Shown piece by piece: positions 52,433 to 62,545 of a stretch of 64,000 nucleotides of DNA; the first letter of the stretch is position 1; each line of letters starts with the position of its first letter. The stretch spans positions 57,647,443-57,711,442 of the forward strand of contig NC_080585.1 of the NCBI RefSeq assembly GCF_029962835.1. Direction: 5' to 3'. The translations under genes were made by a program, and so were the position numbers. Origin of the DNA: Magnolia sinica. Its lineage: Eukaryota > Streptophyta > Magnoliopsida > Magnoliales > Magnoliaceae. The notes beneath the pieces are model-generated. The model was not told where the DNA came from, ran no database searches, and was given only the letters and a program-made list of their open reading frames with translations.

Positions 52433-53696
52433 TGACAGTCCAATCCTATACGACATTGCTTAAGGCCTGGAATTATGGCCTAATGTCTAGGTTGGGTAAG
52501 GAAGGGCCAATGAGGAATGGCCAGTACAATAATCAAGTAGGTTAATGTTATAAAAAAAGGATGGACACTTTGAAAACACCAATGAAGATCGGTTTCACTT
52601 TCATATATAATGTAAAAGCACTTTATTTAGTCAATGTCATATTTTTATTATCAAAAATTATTTGTGTAATAAGATGTGACATTGATGAAGGAGATAACAC
52701 CCCAAAAAAAAGAAGGTAGGTTTAGACCATTTCAAACTTTTGGATCATGCCACTCTTTTCTTTACAGGGTTGACCTGGCCCTGGCCAGGGCCATGGCTTA
52801 GGAGACTATGGTTTTGCTGGGCCTAACCTTAGCTTAGCTCTAGTCCAGCCCATTTCCACCCTTACCCGCAATATATTACTACGCATTCAAATCACGTGCT
52901 AATTAAATAGCTAACTCTATGAACATGCCTACCACATTATTTAGATTTGTCATAGTAATAGTTTGTAGGTGACATTATGGACTTATGACTCAGACTTGGT
53001 CGAGTTTCATCCTGTTTGGCACCACACATTGGCATTGTGAATAGAGGGTGACTTGGCCAACTCAACTTAGTCACCTCCAGGGTCGGCTGAGTTGCAGCTC
53101 AACTTAAGACCGAATAAATCAAATAAGGTTCAGAAAAATATGATCATAGGTGTATTTGCAATATTGTATGGACCAACCATCCTTCTTCTACCTGTCCAGT
53201 TTTTTCATAGTGAGAGCATGGGCCTAATTTTGGGCCATTGCTTGCTTATGATGAGGATCCACTTGGTGAGAAGCTAGGATCTTGCACTTGTGCCACGCTG
53301 CATTGAAATGCCTGTACATTTTCTGGTGTTACTTGCCACGGCACTTGTTGGTCTACAACATCTTTTATTGGGGTTTTTACTCTATACTCTTTATATAATT
53401 TCCTTTGGTGAGAAGCATATGTACTGTTTTTGTATCTATTACATTGCGGACTTCAACAAAAACAAATTAGTCATTATTTTCATTAGAAAATTTTTGTTAC
53501 ATGCCAAGCCTATTTGACATATTAACGTGTCTAAGTGTAGTTTATTTTAATAGTTCTTTTCTTTACCCCTCTAAAATAGGATAATATTTGTATTAAAATA
53601 CGAGGTTAATTTAATTGATAATATTTGTGTTAAAATAAGAGATTTGCTAGTATTTGTGTTTATCTTACTATTAGATAAGATTTTGTAGCTCATTCG

Positions 53697-54427
53697 TGAT
53701 GGGGTTTTCCTCCTCAGGTCAGAGGAGATGTGATGCGGTGCGGATGCCACAAACAGTGGAATCACCACGCTGCTCGACCAGTTGAGAGCACTGCTCGACC
53801 GGTCGAGTGAACAGTGCTCGACCAATCGAGGGTCACTCGACTCAAAATCCAGCGAGCTCAGTGAACAGTGCTCGACCAGTCGAGATTACACAGATTTGAG
53901 TCCGGATTTTGTGCGGACTGTGGAAATTTGAGGCGGTTTCCGAAGAGGTGTGAAAGGGAGTTTCCTAAACTATAAATAAGAGGTACGTAGAGCTTTCTAG
54001 GTAATGCAAGAGGGTTTCCTAAAGCTTTGCAAGGGTTTTCTAAAGGGCTTAGGGCTATCAAAGGTGCGAGAGAGAGAGAGAGAGGAAGCTTGTGGAATGG
54101 AGGTTATGCTCGTAGAAGTGATTTACTGTGCACTCGACATCTCAGCGCTTCTACGTCCTCGTGATCGGTGAGATCTCTCCGTTTTTCTTTTATTCTCTTA
54201 TTGTTTATCCACTCCTGCGTGAGTGAAGAAGGTTGTAACGTTCTACTTCATAGTGGATTGTTGATCTGGACGAGGTCCCATGGTTTTTACCTCTTTGAGG
54301 GTTTTCCACATAAAAATCTCTTGTGTGGTGTAGTTTATGCTTTGATTTATTTCATTGCTTTATTATCCCATAATTCTGGTTTGTTTTGGGAGGCTAGATC
54401 CTAAGGTTTTGTGCAAGGCCCCCAACA
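53697..54427 (+). repeat. Duplicated 5' LTR (copy A) of Tork-type Copia
   Basis: TGATGGGGTTTTCC...GGCCCCCAACA, 731 bp, preceded by ATTCG and followed by a TGGTATCAGAGCT primer-binding site at 54431. It contains the CTCGACCAGTCGAG array (53771-53885), a TATA box (53971-53978) and a GA run (54067-54083). Confidence 0.92.
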
Positions 54428-54430
54428 AAG

Positions 54431-54443
54431 TGGTATCAGAGCT
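54431..54443 (+). other. Primer-binding site, initiator tRNA-Met type (copy A)
   Basis: TGGTATCAGAGCT three bases after the LTR end, the common Copia primer site. In copy B (57751-57763) it has decayed to TGGTATCATAGTT. Confidence 0.85.
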
Positions 54444-54478
54444 AAGTTCATTGAACGGAGTGGGATCGGTTCTGAATT

Positions 54479-55435
54479 ATGGAAGGTGGCTCATCAAGGA
54501 TGATCCATCTTAATGGTTCTAACTGGACCATATGGAAGACTAAGATGGAGGACTTACTTTATTGTAAGGACTTATATACTCTAATTCAAGGCATATCAAC
54601 AAAATCAAAGGATATGACAGATGATGATTGGAAGAAATTGGACCAGAAGGTGGTGGGGTTTATTAGACAATGGTTGGACGATTTCGTATTTCACCATGTG
54701 TCTGCGGAGACCTCAACTGCTAGCATATGGTTAAAATTGCAAGGATTGTATGAGAGGAAGACAGCCGGCAATAGGATTTTTCTGATAAGACGACTTGTGA
54801 ATCTCAAGTTCAAAGATAGTGGTTCTGTGGCTGAGCACATGAATGAGGTCAGCAATATATTGAACCAGCTCTCCGCTATGAAGATGGTCCTGGATGATGA
54901 ATTATAAGCTTTGTTATTGCTTAGCTCATTGTCTAATATTTGGGAGACATTGGTGGTGTCTCTAAATAACTCCGCGTCAAATGGAAAGGTATTCATGGAA
55001 CAGGTAACTAGCTGTCTCTTCAATGAGGAGACAAGGAGGAAGTCTCAGGGGTCTACTTAGCAAGAGGCCCTTGTGACACAGGAATGAGGGAGAGGAAAGA
55101 ACAGGAAGGGCGGGAAGGCCCGAGATAAATCAAGAGGCAAGTCGAGTACCAGGAATGATGTTGAATGCTAGAATTGTGGCAAGAAGGGCCACTACAAGCA
55201 TGAATGTCGTAAGAATAAGAACGACAAGAAAAGAAAAGGAAAGAAGAAGGAAAATGAATCAAATTCCACTGCGGTTGCTTCAGATGGCGACGTTGTAATT
55301 ATTCTTTTAGCAGATCACGATATATGTCTCATGGCTACGAGTCAGGACACTAACTGGGTAATAGACTCAGGAGCCTCGTTTCATGCGACTCCACGCAGGG
55401 ACTTCTTCACAAGCTACAAGTCAGGTGACTTTGGG
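54479..55435 (+). pseudogene. Copia gag and start of protease (copy A, cut by the duplication)
   Basis: Frame from MEGGSSRMIHLNGSNWTIW through WLDDFVFHHVSAETSTASIW and FLIRRLVNLKFKDSGSVAEH, a UBN2-type Gag. A TAA at 54905-54907 interrupts it; the frame continues with TSCLFNEETRRKS, more stops, and the zinc knuckle, whose Trp codon is TAG (C-stop-NCGKKGHYKHEC). The protease start (WVIDSGASFHATPRRDFF) is intact in the DSG motif and ends at the duplication junction. It is better preserved than copy B in the first 140 codons. Confidence 0.9.
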
Positions 55436-55443
55436 TTACACTA
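55436..55443. other. 8-bp filler at the tandem-duplication junction
   Basis: TTACACTA lies between the last base of copy A (GACTTTGGG) and the first base of copy B (AAACTGATAG). With its flanks it makes a 16-bp match to 52404-52419 at the MITE end. Confidence 0.8.
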
Positions 55444-56864
55444 AAACTGATAGATAAAGCGGATGTCATACACATATCACTATGGGCCCAAAAGAGATTT
55501 GGGTTACACTAAACTCATATCCTCCTTGACAGTCCAATCCTATACGACATTACTTAAGGCCTGGAATTGTGGCCTAATGTCTATGTTGGGTAAGGAAGGG
55601 CCAATGAGGAATGGCCAGTACAATAATCAAGTAGGTTAATGTTATAAAAAAGGATGGACAATTTGAAAACACCAATGAAGATCAGTTTCACTTTCATATA
55701 TAATGTAAAAGCACTTTATTTAGTCAATGTCATATTTTTATTATCAAAAATTATTTATGTAATAAGATGTGACATTGATGAAGGAGATAACACCCAAAAA
55801 AAAAGAAGGTAGGTTTAGACCATTTCAAACTTTTGGATCATGTCACTCTTTTCTTTACAGGGTTGACCTGGCCCTGGCCAGGGCCATGGCTTAGGAGACT
55901 ATGGTTTTGCTAGGCCTAACCTTAGCTTAGCTCTAGTCCAGCCCATTTCCACCCTTACCCGCAATATATTACTACGCATTCAAATCACGTGCTAATTAAA
56001 TAGCTAACTCTATGAACATGCCTACCACATTATTTAGATTTGTCATAGTAATAGTTTGTAGGTGACATTATGGACTTATGACTCAGACGTGGTCAAGTTT
56101 CATCCTGTTTGGCACCACACATTGGCATTATGAATAGAGGGTGACTTGGCCAACTCAACTGAGTCACCTCCAGGGTCGGTGGAGTCGCAGCTTAACTTAA
56201 GACCGAATAAATCAAACAAGGTTCAGAAAAATATGATCATAGGTGTATTTGCAATAATGTATGGACCAACCATCTTTCTTCTACCTGTCCAGTTTTTTCA
56301 TAGTGAGAGCATGGGCCTAATTTTGGGCCATTGCTTGCATATGATGAGGATCCACTTGGTGAGAAGCTAGGATCTTGCACTTGTGCCATGCTGCAATGAA
56401 ATGCTTGTACATTTTCCGGTGTTACTTGCCACGGCACTTGTTAGTCTACAACATCTTTTATTGGGGTTTTTACTCTATACTCCTTATATAATTTCCTTTG
56501 GTGAGAAGCATATGTACTGTTTTTGTAGCTATTACACTACAGACTTCAACAAAAACAAATTAGTCATTATTTTCATTAGAAAAATTTTGTTACATGCCAA
56601 GCCTATTTGACATATTAACGTGTCTAAGTGTAGTTAATTTTAATAGTTCTTTTCTTTACCCCTCTAAAATAGGATAATATTTGTATTAAAATATGAGGTT
56701 AATTTAATTGATAGTATTTCTGTTAAAATAAGAGATTTGCTAGTATTTGTGTTTATCTTACTATTCGGTAAGATTTTGTAGCTCATTCGTGATGGGGTTT
56801 TCCTCCTCAGGTCAGAGGAGATGTGGTGTGGTTCAGATGCCACAAACAGTGGAATCATTATGCT

Positions 56865-57020
56865 GCTCGACCAGTCAAGAGCACTGCTTGACCGGTCGAG
56901 TGAACAGTGCTCGACCAGTCGAGGGTCACTCGACTCAAAGTCCAGCGAGCTCAGTGGACAGTGCTCGACCAGTCAAGGGACCGGCTCAACTAGTCGAGTG
57001 AATAGTCTCGACCAGTCGAG
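56865..57020 (+). promoter_or_regulatory. CTCGACCAGTCGAG array in Copia LTR U3
   Basis: Seven or so sites, including GACCGGTCGAG, CTCGACCAGTCGAGG and CAACTAGTCGAG, lie within 160 bp and end about 90 bp upstream of the first TATA box. Equivalent arrays are at 53771-53885 and 61845-61980. Confidence 0.75.
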
Positions 57021-57106
57021 GTTACGTAGATTTGAGTCCGGATTTTGTGCGGACTGCGGAAATTTGAGGTGGTTTCGTAAGAGGTGCGAAAGGGAGTTTC
57101 CTAAAC

Positions 57107-57302
57107 TATAAATAGGAGGTACCTAGGGCTTTCTAGGTAATGCAAGAGGGTTTTCTAAAGCTTTTCAAGGGTTTGCTAAAGGGTTTAGGGCTATCAAAGG
57201 TGAGAGAGAGAGAGAGAGAAAGAGTCCGGATTTTGTGCGGACAACGAAAGTTTGAGGCGGTTTCGCAAGAAGTGCGAAAAGGAGTTTCCTAAACTATAAA
57301 TA
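57107..57302 (+). promoter_or_regulatory. Two TATA boxes in one LTR
   Basis: TATAAATA at 57107-57114 and 57295-57302, both in CCTAAACTATAAATAGGAGG context, 188 bp apart through the tandem duplication. Either could set a transcription start; a GA-rich run lies between them (57203-57220). Confidence 0.7.
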
Positions 57303-57798
57303 GGAGGTACCTAGGGCTTTCTAGGTAATGCAAGAGGGTTTCCTAGAGCTTTGCAAGGGTTTGCTAAAGGGTTTAGGGCTATCAAAGGTGTGAGAAAAAG
57401 AGAGGAAGCTTGTGGAAGGGAGGTTATGCTCGTAGAGGTGATCTACTATGCACTCGACATCTCAGCGCTTCTATGTCCTAGTGATCAGTGAGATCTCTCT
57501 GTTTTTCTTTTATTCTCTTATTATTTATCCACTCCTTCATGAGTGAAGAAGGTTGTAACGTTCTACTTCATAGTGGATTGTTGATCTGGACGAGGTCCCG
57601 TGATTTTTACCTCTTTGAGGGTTTTTCACGTAAAAATCTCTTGTGTGGTATGGTTTATGCTTTGATTTATTTCATTGCATTATTATCCCATAATTCTAGT
57701 TTGATTTGGGAGGCTAGATCCTAAGGTTTTGTACAAGGCCCCCAATAAAGTGGTATCATAGTTAAGTTCATTGAACGGAGTGGGATCGGTTCTGAATT

Positions 57799-58530
57799 AT
57801 GGAAGGTGACTCATTAAGGATGATCAGCCTCAATCGTTCTAACTGGACCATATGAAAGGCTAAGATGAAGGACTTGCTTTATTGCAAGGACTTGTATTCT
57901 CCAATTCAAGGCATATTAGCAAAATCAAAGGATATGACAGATGATTATTGGAAGAAATTGGACCGAAAGGTGGTGGGGTTTATTAGACAATGGTTGGACG
58001 ATTTCGTATTTCACCATGTGCCTACGGAGACCTTAGCCGCTAGCCTATGGCTAAAATTGCAAGGGTTGTATGAGAGGAAGATAGCCGGTAATAAGATTTT
58101 TCTAATAAGACGACTTGTGAATCTCAAGTTCAAATATGGTGATTTTATGGCTGAGCACATGAATGAGGTCAACAATATTTTGAACCAGCTCTCCGCTATG
58201 AAGATGGTCATGGATTATGAATTACAGGCTTTGTTATTGCTTACCTCATTGCCTAATAGTTGTGAGACATTAGTGGTGTCTCTAAGTAACTCCGCGCCAA
58301 ACGAAAAGATATCCATGGAACAGGTAACTAGTTGTCTCTTCAATGAGGAGACAAGGAGGAAGTCTCAGCGGTCTACTCAGCAAGAGGCCCTTGTGACAAA
58401 GGAACGAGGGAGAGGAAAGAACAGGAAGGGCGGGAAGGCCCAAGATAAATCAAGAGGCAAGTTGAGTACTAGGAAGAATGTTGAATGCTGAAATTGTAGC
58501 AAGAAGGGCCACTGCAAGCATGATGTCATA
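57799..58530 (+). pseudogene. Copia gag with zinc knuckle (copy B)
   Basis: The original start is probably 57799 (MEGDSLRMISLNRSNWTI); the next codon is TGA where copy A has TGG. The main frame 57865-58491 keeps the UBN2 gag core (WLDDFVFHHVPTETLAASLW, FLIRRLVNLKFKYGDFMAEH, LTSLPNSCETLVVSLSN) and a basic tail (KERGRGKNRKGGKAQDKSRG). The CCHC knuckle reads C-stop-NCSKKGHCKH, with the Trp codon as TGA and the last Cys lost to a one-base deletion. Gag would form the particle and bind RNA. Confidence 0.92.
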
Positions 58531-58589
58531 AGAATAAGAACGACAAGAAAGGAAAAGAAAAGGAGAAGGAAGATGAATTAGATTCCACT

Positions 58590-59066
58590 GTGGTTGCTTC
58601 AGATGGCAACGTTGTAGTTATTCTTTCAGTAGATCACGATGTATGTCTTATGGCTACGAGTCAGGACACCGACTGGGTGATAGACTCGGGAGCCTCATTT
58701 TCTGTGACTCCACACAGGGACTTCTTCATAAGCTACAAGTCAGGTGACTTTGGGACTGTAAAGATGGGAGATTCTAGCATATCGAAGATCGTAGGGATCG
58801 GTGATATTTGTGTGAGGACCGATGTGGGCTGCACATTGGTTCTCAAGGATGTGAGGCACATTCCAGACCTTCACCTCAACTTGATGTCGACGGGAAGGTT
58901 GGATGATGATGGCTATGAAAACCAGTTTGTTGGTGGGCGCTGGAATCTCATCAAGGGTTCGTTAATCGCAGCCAGAGGAAAGAAGTGTTGTACCCTTTAC
59001 AAGTTAAGTGTCAGTGTGTGCAAGGGTGGGTTGCATGCAGCGGAAGATTCAACTATTAACATGTAG
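58590..59066 (+). pseudogene. Copia aspartic protease
   Basis: Frame of 158 codons with the active site DTDWVIDSGASFSVTPHRDF (DSG intact), VKMGDSSISKIVGIGDICV and the second strand motif LVLKDVRHIPDLHLNLMSTG. It then enters the pre-integrase region (CCTLYKLSVSVCKGG) and stops at TAG 59064-59066, where the family normally has Trp before the MRLGHMSEKGL motif. The protease would release the Gag and Pol parts from the polyprotein. Confidence 0.92.
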
Positions 59067-59069
59067 TAC

Positions 59070-59960
59070 ATGCGTCTAGGCCACATGAGTGAAAAAGGGC
59101 TTCAGGTACTAGCGAGGAAGCGGCTCCTTCTAGACGTGACAGGTATACCTCTCAAAACCTATATTGATTGTTTATCAAGGAAACAACATAGAGTTTCATT
59201 TGTTAAAATTGCTTCTCATGTTAATAAAGTGCATACATTAGATTTGGTTTATTCTGATGTTTGTGGTTTTATGAGGACAAAAACCTTGGGTGGGACATTG
59301 TATTTTGACACTTTTATAGATGATGCATCTAGGAGGGTTTGGGTTTATACTTTGAAATCCAAGGACGAGGCCTTTGGTGTGTTTAAATTGTTTCATGCTA
59401 TGGTCGAGAAAGAGAAATGTAAATCATTGAAGCGCATCTACACTGATAATGGTGGTGAATACCTCGGTGACTTTCATGAGTATTGTAGTCCCTGGGTATA
59501 TGACATGAACAGACGGTTCCCAAGACCCCCCCAGCATAATGGTGTGGCTAAGCGAATGAATCGCACCATTATGGAGATAATCAGATGCATATTATCCCAT
59601 GCAAAGTTGCCCAAGACGTTCTGGGGAGAAGTAATGCATACTGCAGTATATTTGATAAACAGGTCTCCATCAACCCCATTGAATGGAGAAGTACCTGAGA
59701 AGGTGTGGACTGGACAGGATCTATCATACAGTCATCTCAGGGTGTTTGGATGTAGGGCATCCATTCACTTACCAAAGGACAAGAGGTCCAAGCTCGATAT
59801 GAAGATCAGACAGTGTGTGTTCTTGGGGTATGGTGATGAAAAATTCGGTTACAGATTGTGGGATCCGACCGAGAGGAAGCTCATTAGGAGCAGAAATGTG
59901 GTTTTCTTTGAAGATCAGTGTATAGAAGACATTGGTAAGCCAGAGAAGAACCAACCTAGT
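59070..59960 (+). pseudogene. Copia pre-integrase finger and integrase
   Basis: Continues in frame after the TAG. MRLGHMSEKGLQVLARK gives the His part of the HHCC finger, but the first Cys is lost (YIDCLSRKQHR). Core: LDLVYSDVCGFMRTKTLGG with the first Asp, FIDDASRRVWVYTLKSKDE, RIYTDNGGEYLGDFHEYC with the second Asp, and PQHNGVAKRMNRTIMEI, where the catalytic Glu is Lys (GAG to AAG), so the enzyme would be dead even if made. The C-terminal segment SHLRVFGCRASIHLPKDKR and CVFLGYGDEKFGYRLWDP is intact. Confidence 0.92.
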
Positions 59961-61380
59961 TCAAGTGAGCTAGAGGACATGGATCTGGTTATTCTTTCCA
60001 TGGTGCCTGATAATGGGAGAGTACAACAAGGTGTTGAGGACGAGGGAGTTCCTACAGAAGATGGACCGGGGGAGCAGCCTCCACTTGATCCAACTGTTGA
60101 GCCACAAGTGAGGAAGTCATCTAGGGACAGACAACCATCTAAGAGGTACTCGCCGCATGAGTACATTATGCTCACTAATGGGGGAGAGCCAGAAAATTAT
60201 TCTGAAACCCTAGCCGATGAACATAAGGGGGAGTGGTTGAAAGCTATGCAAGAGGAGATGAAATCTTTGCATAAGAACCATACCTATGATATGATGAAAC
60301 TGCCTAAGGGTAAGAAAGCTTTAAGCAACAAGTGGGTGTTCAGAAATAAGGTTGAGCAAAAGAATTCACAAACGAGGTTCAAGGCTAGACTTGTGGTGAA
60401 AGGGTTTGGTCAGAGAAAAGGTATAGACTTCGAGGAGATATTCTCACCAGCGGTGAAGATGACATCCATACGGGTGTTACTTGGGTTGGCAGCTAGCATA
60501 GATCTGGAGATAGAGCAGTTAGATGTTAAAACTACCTTTTTTCATGGTGACGTGGAAGAAGAGATCTACATGCACCAACCAGAGAGGTTTGAAATCAAGG
60601 GCAAGGAGCATATGGTGTGTAGGCTGAGGAAGAACTTGTATGAGCTGAAACAAGCTCCACGGCAATAGTACAAAAAGTTCGACTCGTTTATGTTAAAGCA
60701 TGAGTATAACAGAACGGAGTTGGACTACTGTGTATTCACGCGCAAGTTCTCAGATGGTGATTTCTTAATTCTGTTGTTATATGTTGATGACATGCTCATC
60801 ATGGAAAAAGACATCAAAAAGATCGACAGGCTGAAATAGGAATTGGGCAAGTCGTTTGCGATGAAAGACTTGAGCTCGGCTAAAAGATCCTAAGAATAGA
60901 GATAACCCATGATAGAAGCAGCAGGAAGCTTTGACTGTCACAAGAGCGGTATATTGAGAAAGTCCTAGAGCGGTTCAATATGAATGCAGCGAAGCAGGTC
61001 AGTACTCCACTGGATGTTCACTTCAGATTGAGCAACAGGCAGTGTCCCAAGGCGAAGGCAGAGGTAGAAGAGATGCAGAAGATACCCTACGCGTCAGTAG
61101 TAAAAAGTTTGATGTATGCTATAGTGTATACGCGCCCAGATATAGCATATGCGGTTAGTGTTATCAGCCGGTATCTTGCCAATCTTGGCAAAGAACATTG
61201 GGCAGTGGTAAAGTTGATACTGCGATATCTAAGAGGCTCATCCAGGTTGAGCCTATGCTATGGTGACGGAAAACTTGTGTTAGAAAGCTACACAGATGCA
61301 GATATGGCAGGTGACATAAACTCTAAGAAGTCTACATCGGGGTTCATATTCACATTTGCAGGGGGAGCGGTCTCATGGTA
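59961..61380 (+). pseudogene. Copia reverse transcriptase
   Basis: The same frame as integrase runs to a TAG at 60666-60668. It includes a variable acidic linker, then EWLKAMQEEMKSLHKNHTYD, WVFRNKVEQKNSQTRFKARL, VKGFGQRKGIDFEEIFSPAV and the first catalytic Asp in IEQLDVKTTFFHGDVEEEIY. After the TAG (Trp position in QAPRQWYKKF) the catalytic YVDD is present (LLYVDDMLIM, about 60776-60795). A one-base loss near 60880 shifts the frame, which then continues with LRIEITHDRSSRKL, a TGA, and MNAAKQVSTPLDVHF and RPDIAYAVSVISRYL. Confidence 0.92.
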
Positions 61381-61753
61381 GAGCAAGCTACAGAAGGTCG
61401 TAGCAATGTCGACGACAGAGGCCGAGTACATTACGGTAACAGAGGTATGTAAAGAGATGTTTTGGATGAAAAGGTTCCTACAGGAACTTAGCCTAAAGCA
61501 GGAGCAACATGTGGTCTATTGCGATAGCCAAAGTGCTATACACTTGAGCAAGAATCTAAGTCAGCATTCCAAGTCGAAGCACATAGAGATTTGGTATCAA
61601 TGGATCAGGGATACTTTGGAACAGAAGGTGTTACAGCTTGAGAAGGTCCACACGGACGATAATGGGTCAGACATGATGACCAAGGCTTTGCTCAAGGGCA
61701 AGTTTGAGGTTTGTAGAAACCAGACTGGCTTGAAGAATGTGAATTCCTCCTGA
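61262..61753 (+). pseudogene. Copia RNase H
   Basis: LESYTDADMAGDINSKKSTS carries the first catalytic Asp, with the usual Trp of DADWAG replaced by Met. A TAG at 61379-61381 follows GGAVSW, in place of Gln. Then MSTTEAEYITVTEVCKEMFW has the catalytic Glu, VVYCDSQSAIHLSKN the second Asp and DMMTKALLKGKFEV the last acidic residue. It ends with a stop at 61751-61753, shortly before the PPT. Confidence 0.92.
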
Positions 61754-61759
61754 GTCGGA

Positions 61760-61771
61760 AAGGGGGAGATT
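61760..61771 (+). other. Polypurine tract of Tork-type Copia
   Basis: AAAGGGGGAGATT-type purine run directly before the 3' LTR start at 61772. Confidence 0.85.
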
Positions 61772-62540
61772 TGATGGGGTTTTCCTCCTTAAATCAGAGA
61801 TGTGGTGCGGTTTAGATGCCACAAATAGTGGAATCACCACGCTGCTTGACCGGTCGAGTGAACAGTTCTCGACCAGTCAAGGGTCACTCGACTCAAAGTC
61901 CAGCGTGCTCAGTAAACAGTGCTCAACCAGTCGAGTGACCGGTCTCGACCAATCGAGGACTCTGCTCGACCAGTCGAGGTTACAAAGATTTGAGTCCGGA
62001 TTTTGTGCGGACTGCGAAAATCTGAGGCGGTTTCTCAAGAGGTGAGAAAGGGAGTTTCCTAAACTATAAATAGGAGGTACCTAGGGCTTTCTAGGTAATG
62101 CAAGAGGGTTTCCTAAAGCTTTACAAGGGTTTGCTAAAGGGTTTAGGGCTATTAAAGGTGTGTGTGTGTGTGAGAGAGAGAGAGAGAAAGAGAGAGAGGA
62201 AGCTTGTGGAAGGGAGGTTATGCTCGTAGAGGTGATCTACTGTGCACTCGATATCTCAATGCTTCTACGTCCTCGTGATCGATGAGATCTCTCTGTTTTT
62301 CTTTTATTCTCTTATTGCTTATCCACTCCTACGTGAGTGAAGAAGGTTGTAATGTTCTACTTCATAGTGGATTGTTGATCTGGATGAGGTCTCGTGGTTT
62401 TTACCTCTTTGAGGGTTTTCCATGTAAAAATCTCTTGTGTGGTGTGGTTTATGCTTTGATTTATTTCATTGCTTTATTATCCCATAATTCTGGTTTGATT
62501 TGGAAGGCTAAATCCTAAGGTTTTGTGCAAGGCCCCAACA
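61772..62540 (+). repeat. 3' LTR of Tork-type Copia
   Basis: TGATGGGGTTTTCC...GGCCCCAACA, 769 bp. It holds the palindrome array (61845-61980), one TATA box (62065-62072) and an expanded GT/GA run (62157-62199). Followed by the target duplication ATTCG. Confidence 0.93.
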
Positions 62541-62545
62541 ATTCG

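Larger units (their letters stand above)
52350..55435. repeat. Tandem duplication, copy A
   Basis: Equals 55444-58754 apart from small differences and a 227-bp LTR expansion in copy B. It includes the MITE end, a 1.2-kb spacer, a Copia LTR (53697-54427) and gag to protease. It ends at GACTTTGGG, within the protease coding region. The spacer (52433-53691) holds no recognised gene; its small frames are shared only because of the duplication. Confidence 0.93.
56790..57747 (+). repeat. 5' LTR (copy B) with internal duplication of the core promoter
   Basis: Starts TGATGGGGTTTTCC and ends CCCCCAATA (terminal CA lost). The segment 57033-57200 is repeated in 57223-57390 (GAGTCCGGATTTTGTGCGGA to CTATCAAAGGTG). 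The LTR therefore has two TATA boxes (57107-57114 and 57295-57302). Copy A and the 3' LTR have one each. Confidence 0.92.
55444..58754. repeat. Tandem duplication, copy B (continuous with the full Copia element)
   Basis: Counterpart of 52350-55435. The spacer 55523-56784 corresponds to 52433-53691 with scattered point differences. The pre-insertion flank ATTCG is present before the LTR in both copies, so duplication followed insertion. Confidence 0.93.
56790..62540 (+). mobile_element. Tork-type (Tnt1-like) Copia retrotransposon, complete but inactivated
   Basis: 5' LTR 56790-57747 (958 bp, enlarged) and 3' LTR 61772-62540 (769 bp) are flanked by perfect 5-bp target duplications ATTCG (56785-56789 and 62541-62545). 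Gag, protease, integrase, RT and RNase H appear in the usual Copia order, and a PPT (AAAGGGGGAGATT) precedes the 3' LTR. At least six nonsense codons and two frameshifts prevent expression of Pol. LTRs differ at many positions, so the insertion is older than the Athila-like element. Confidence 0.95.

Noticed and set aside
53092..53517. Two small hydrophobic ORFs repeated at 56146-56610
   Set aside because: Their conservation is explained by the recent tandem duplication. They contain no domain, and the copies carry non-synonymous changes freely.
54168..54404. ORF of 78 codons found three times (54168, 57488, 62282)
   Set aside because: It lies wholly inside the Copia LTR after the TATA box. 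Its recurrence reflects LTR copies, not a host gene.
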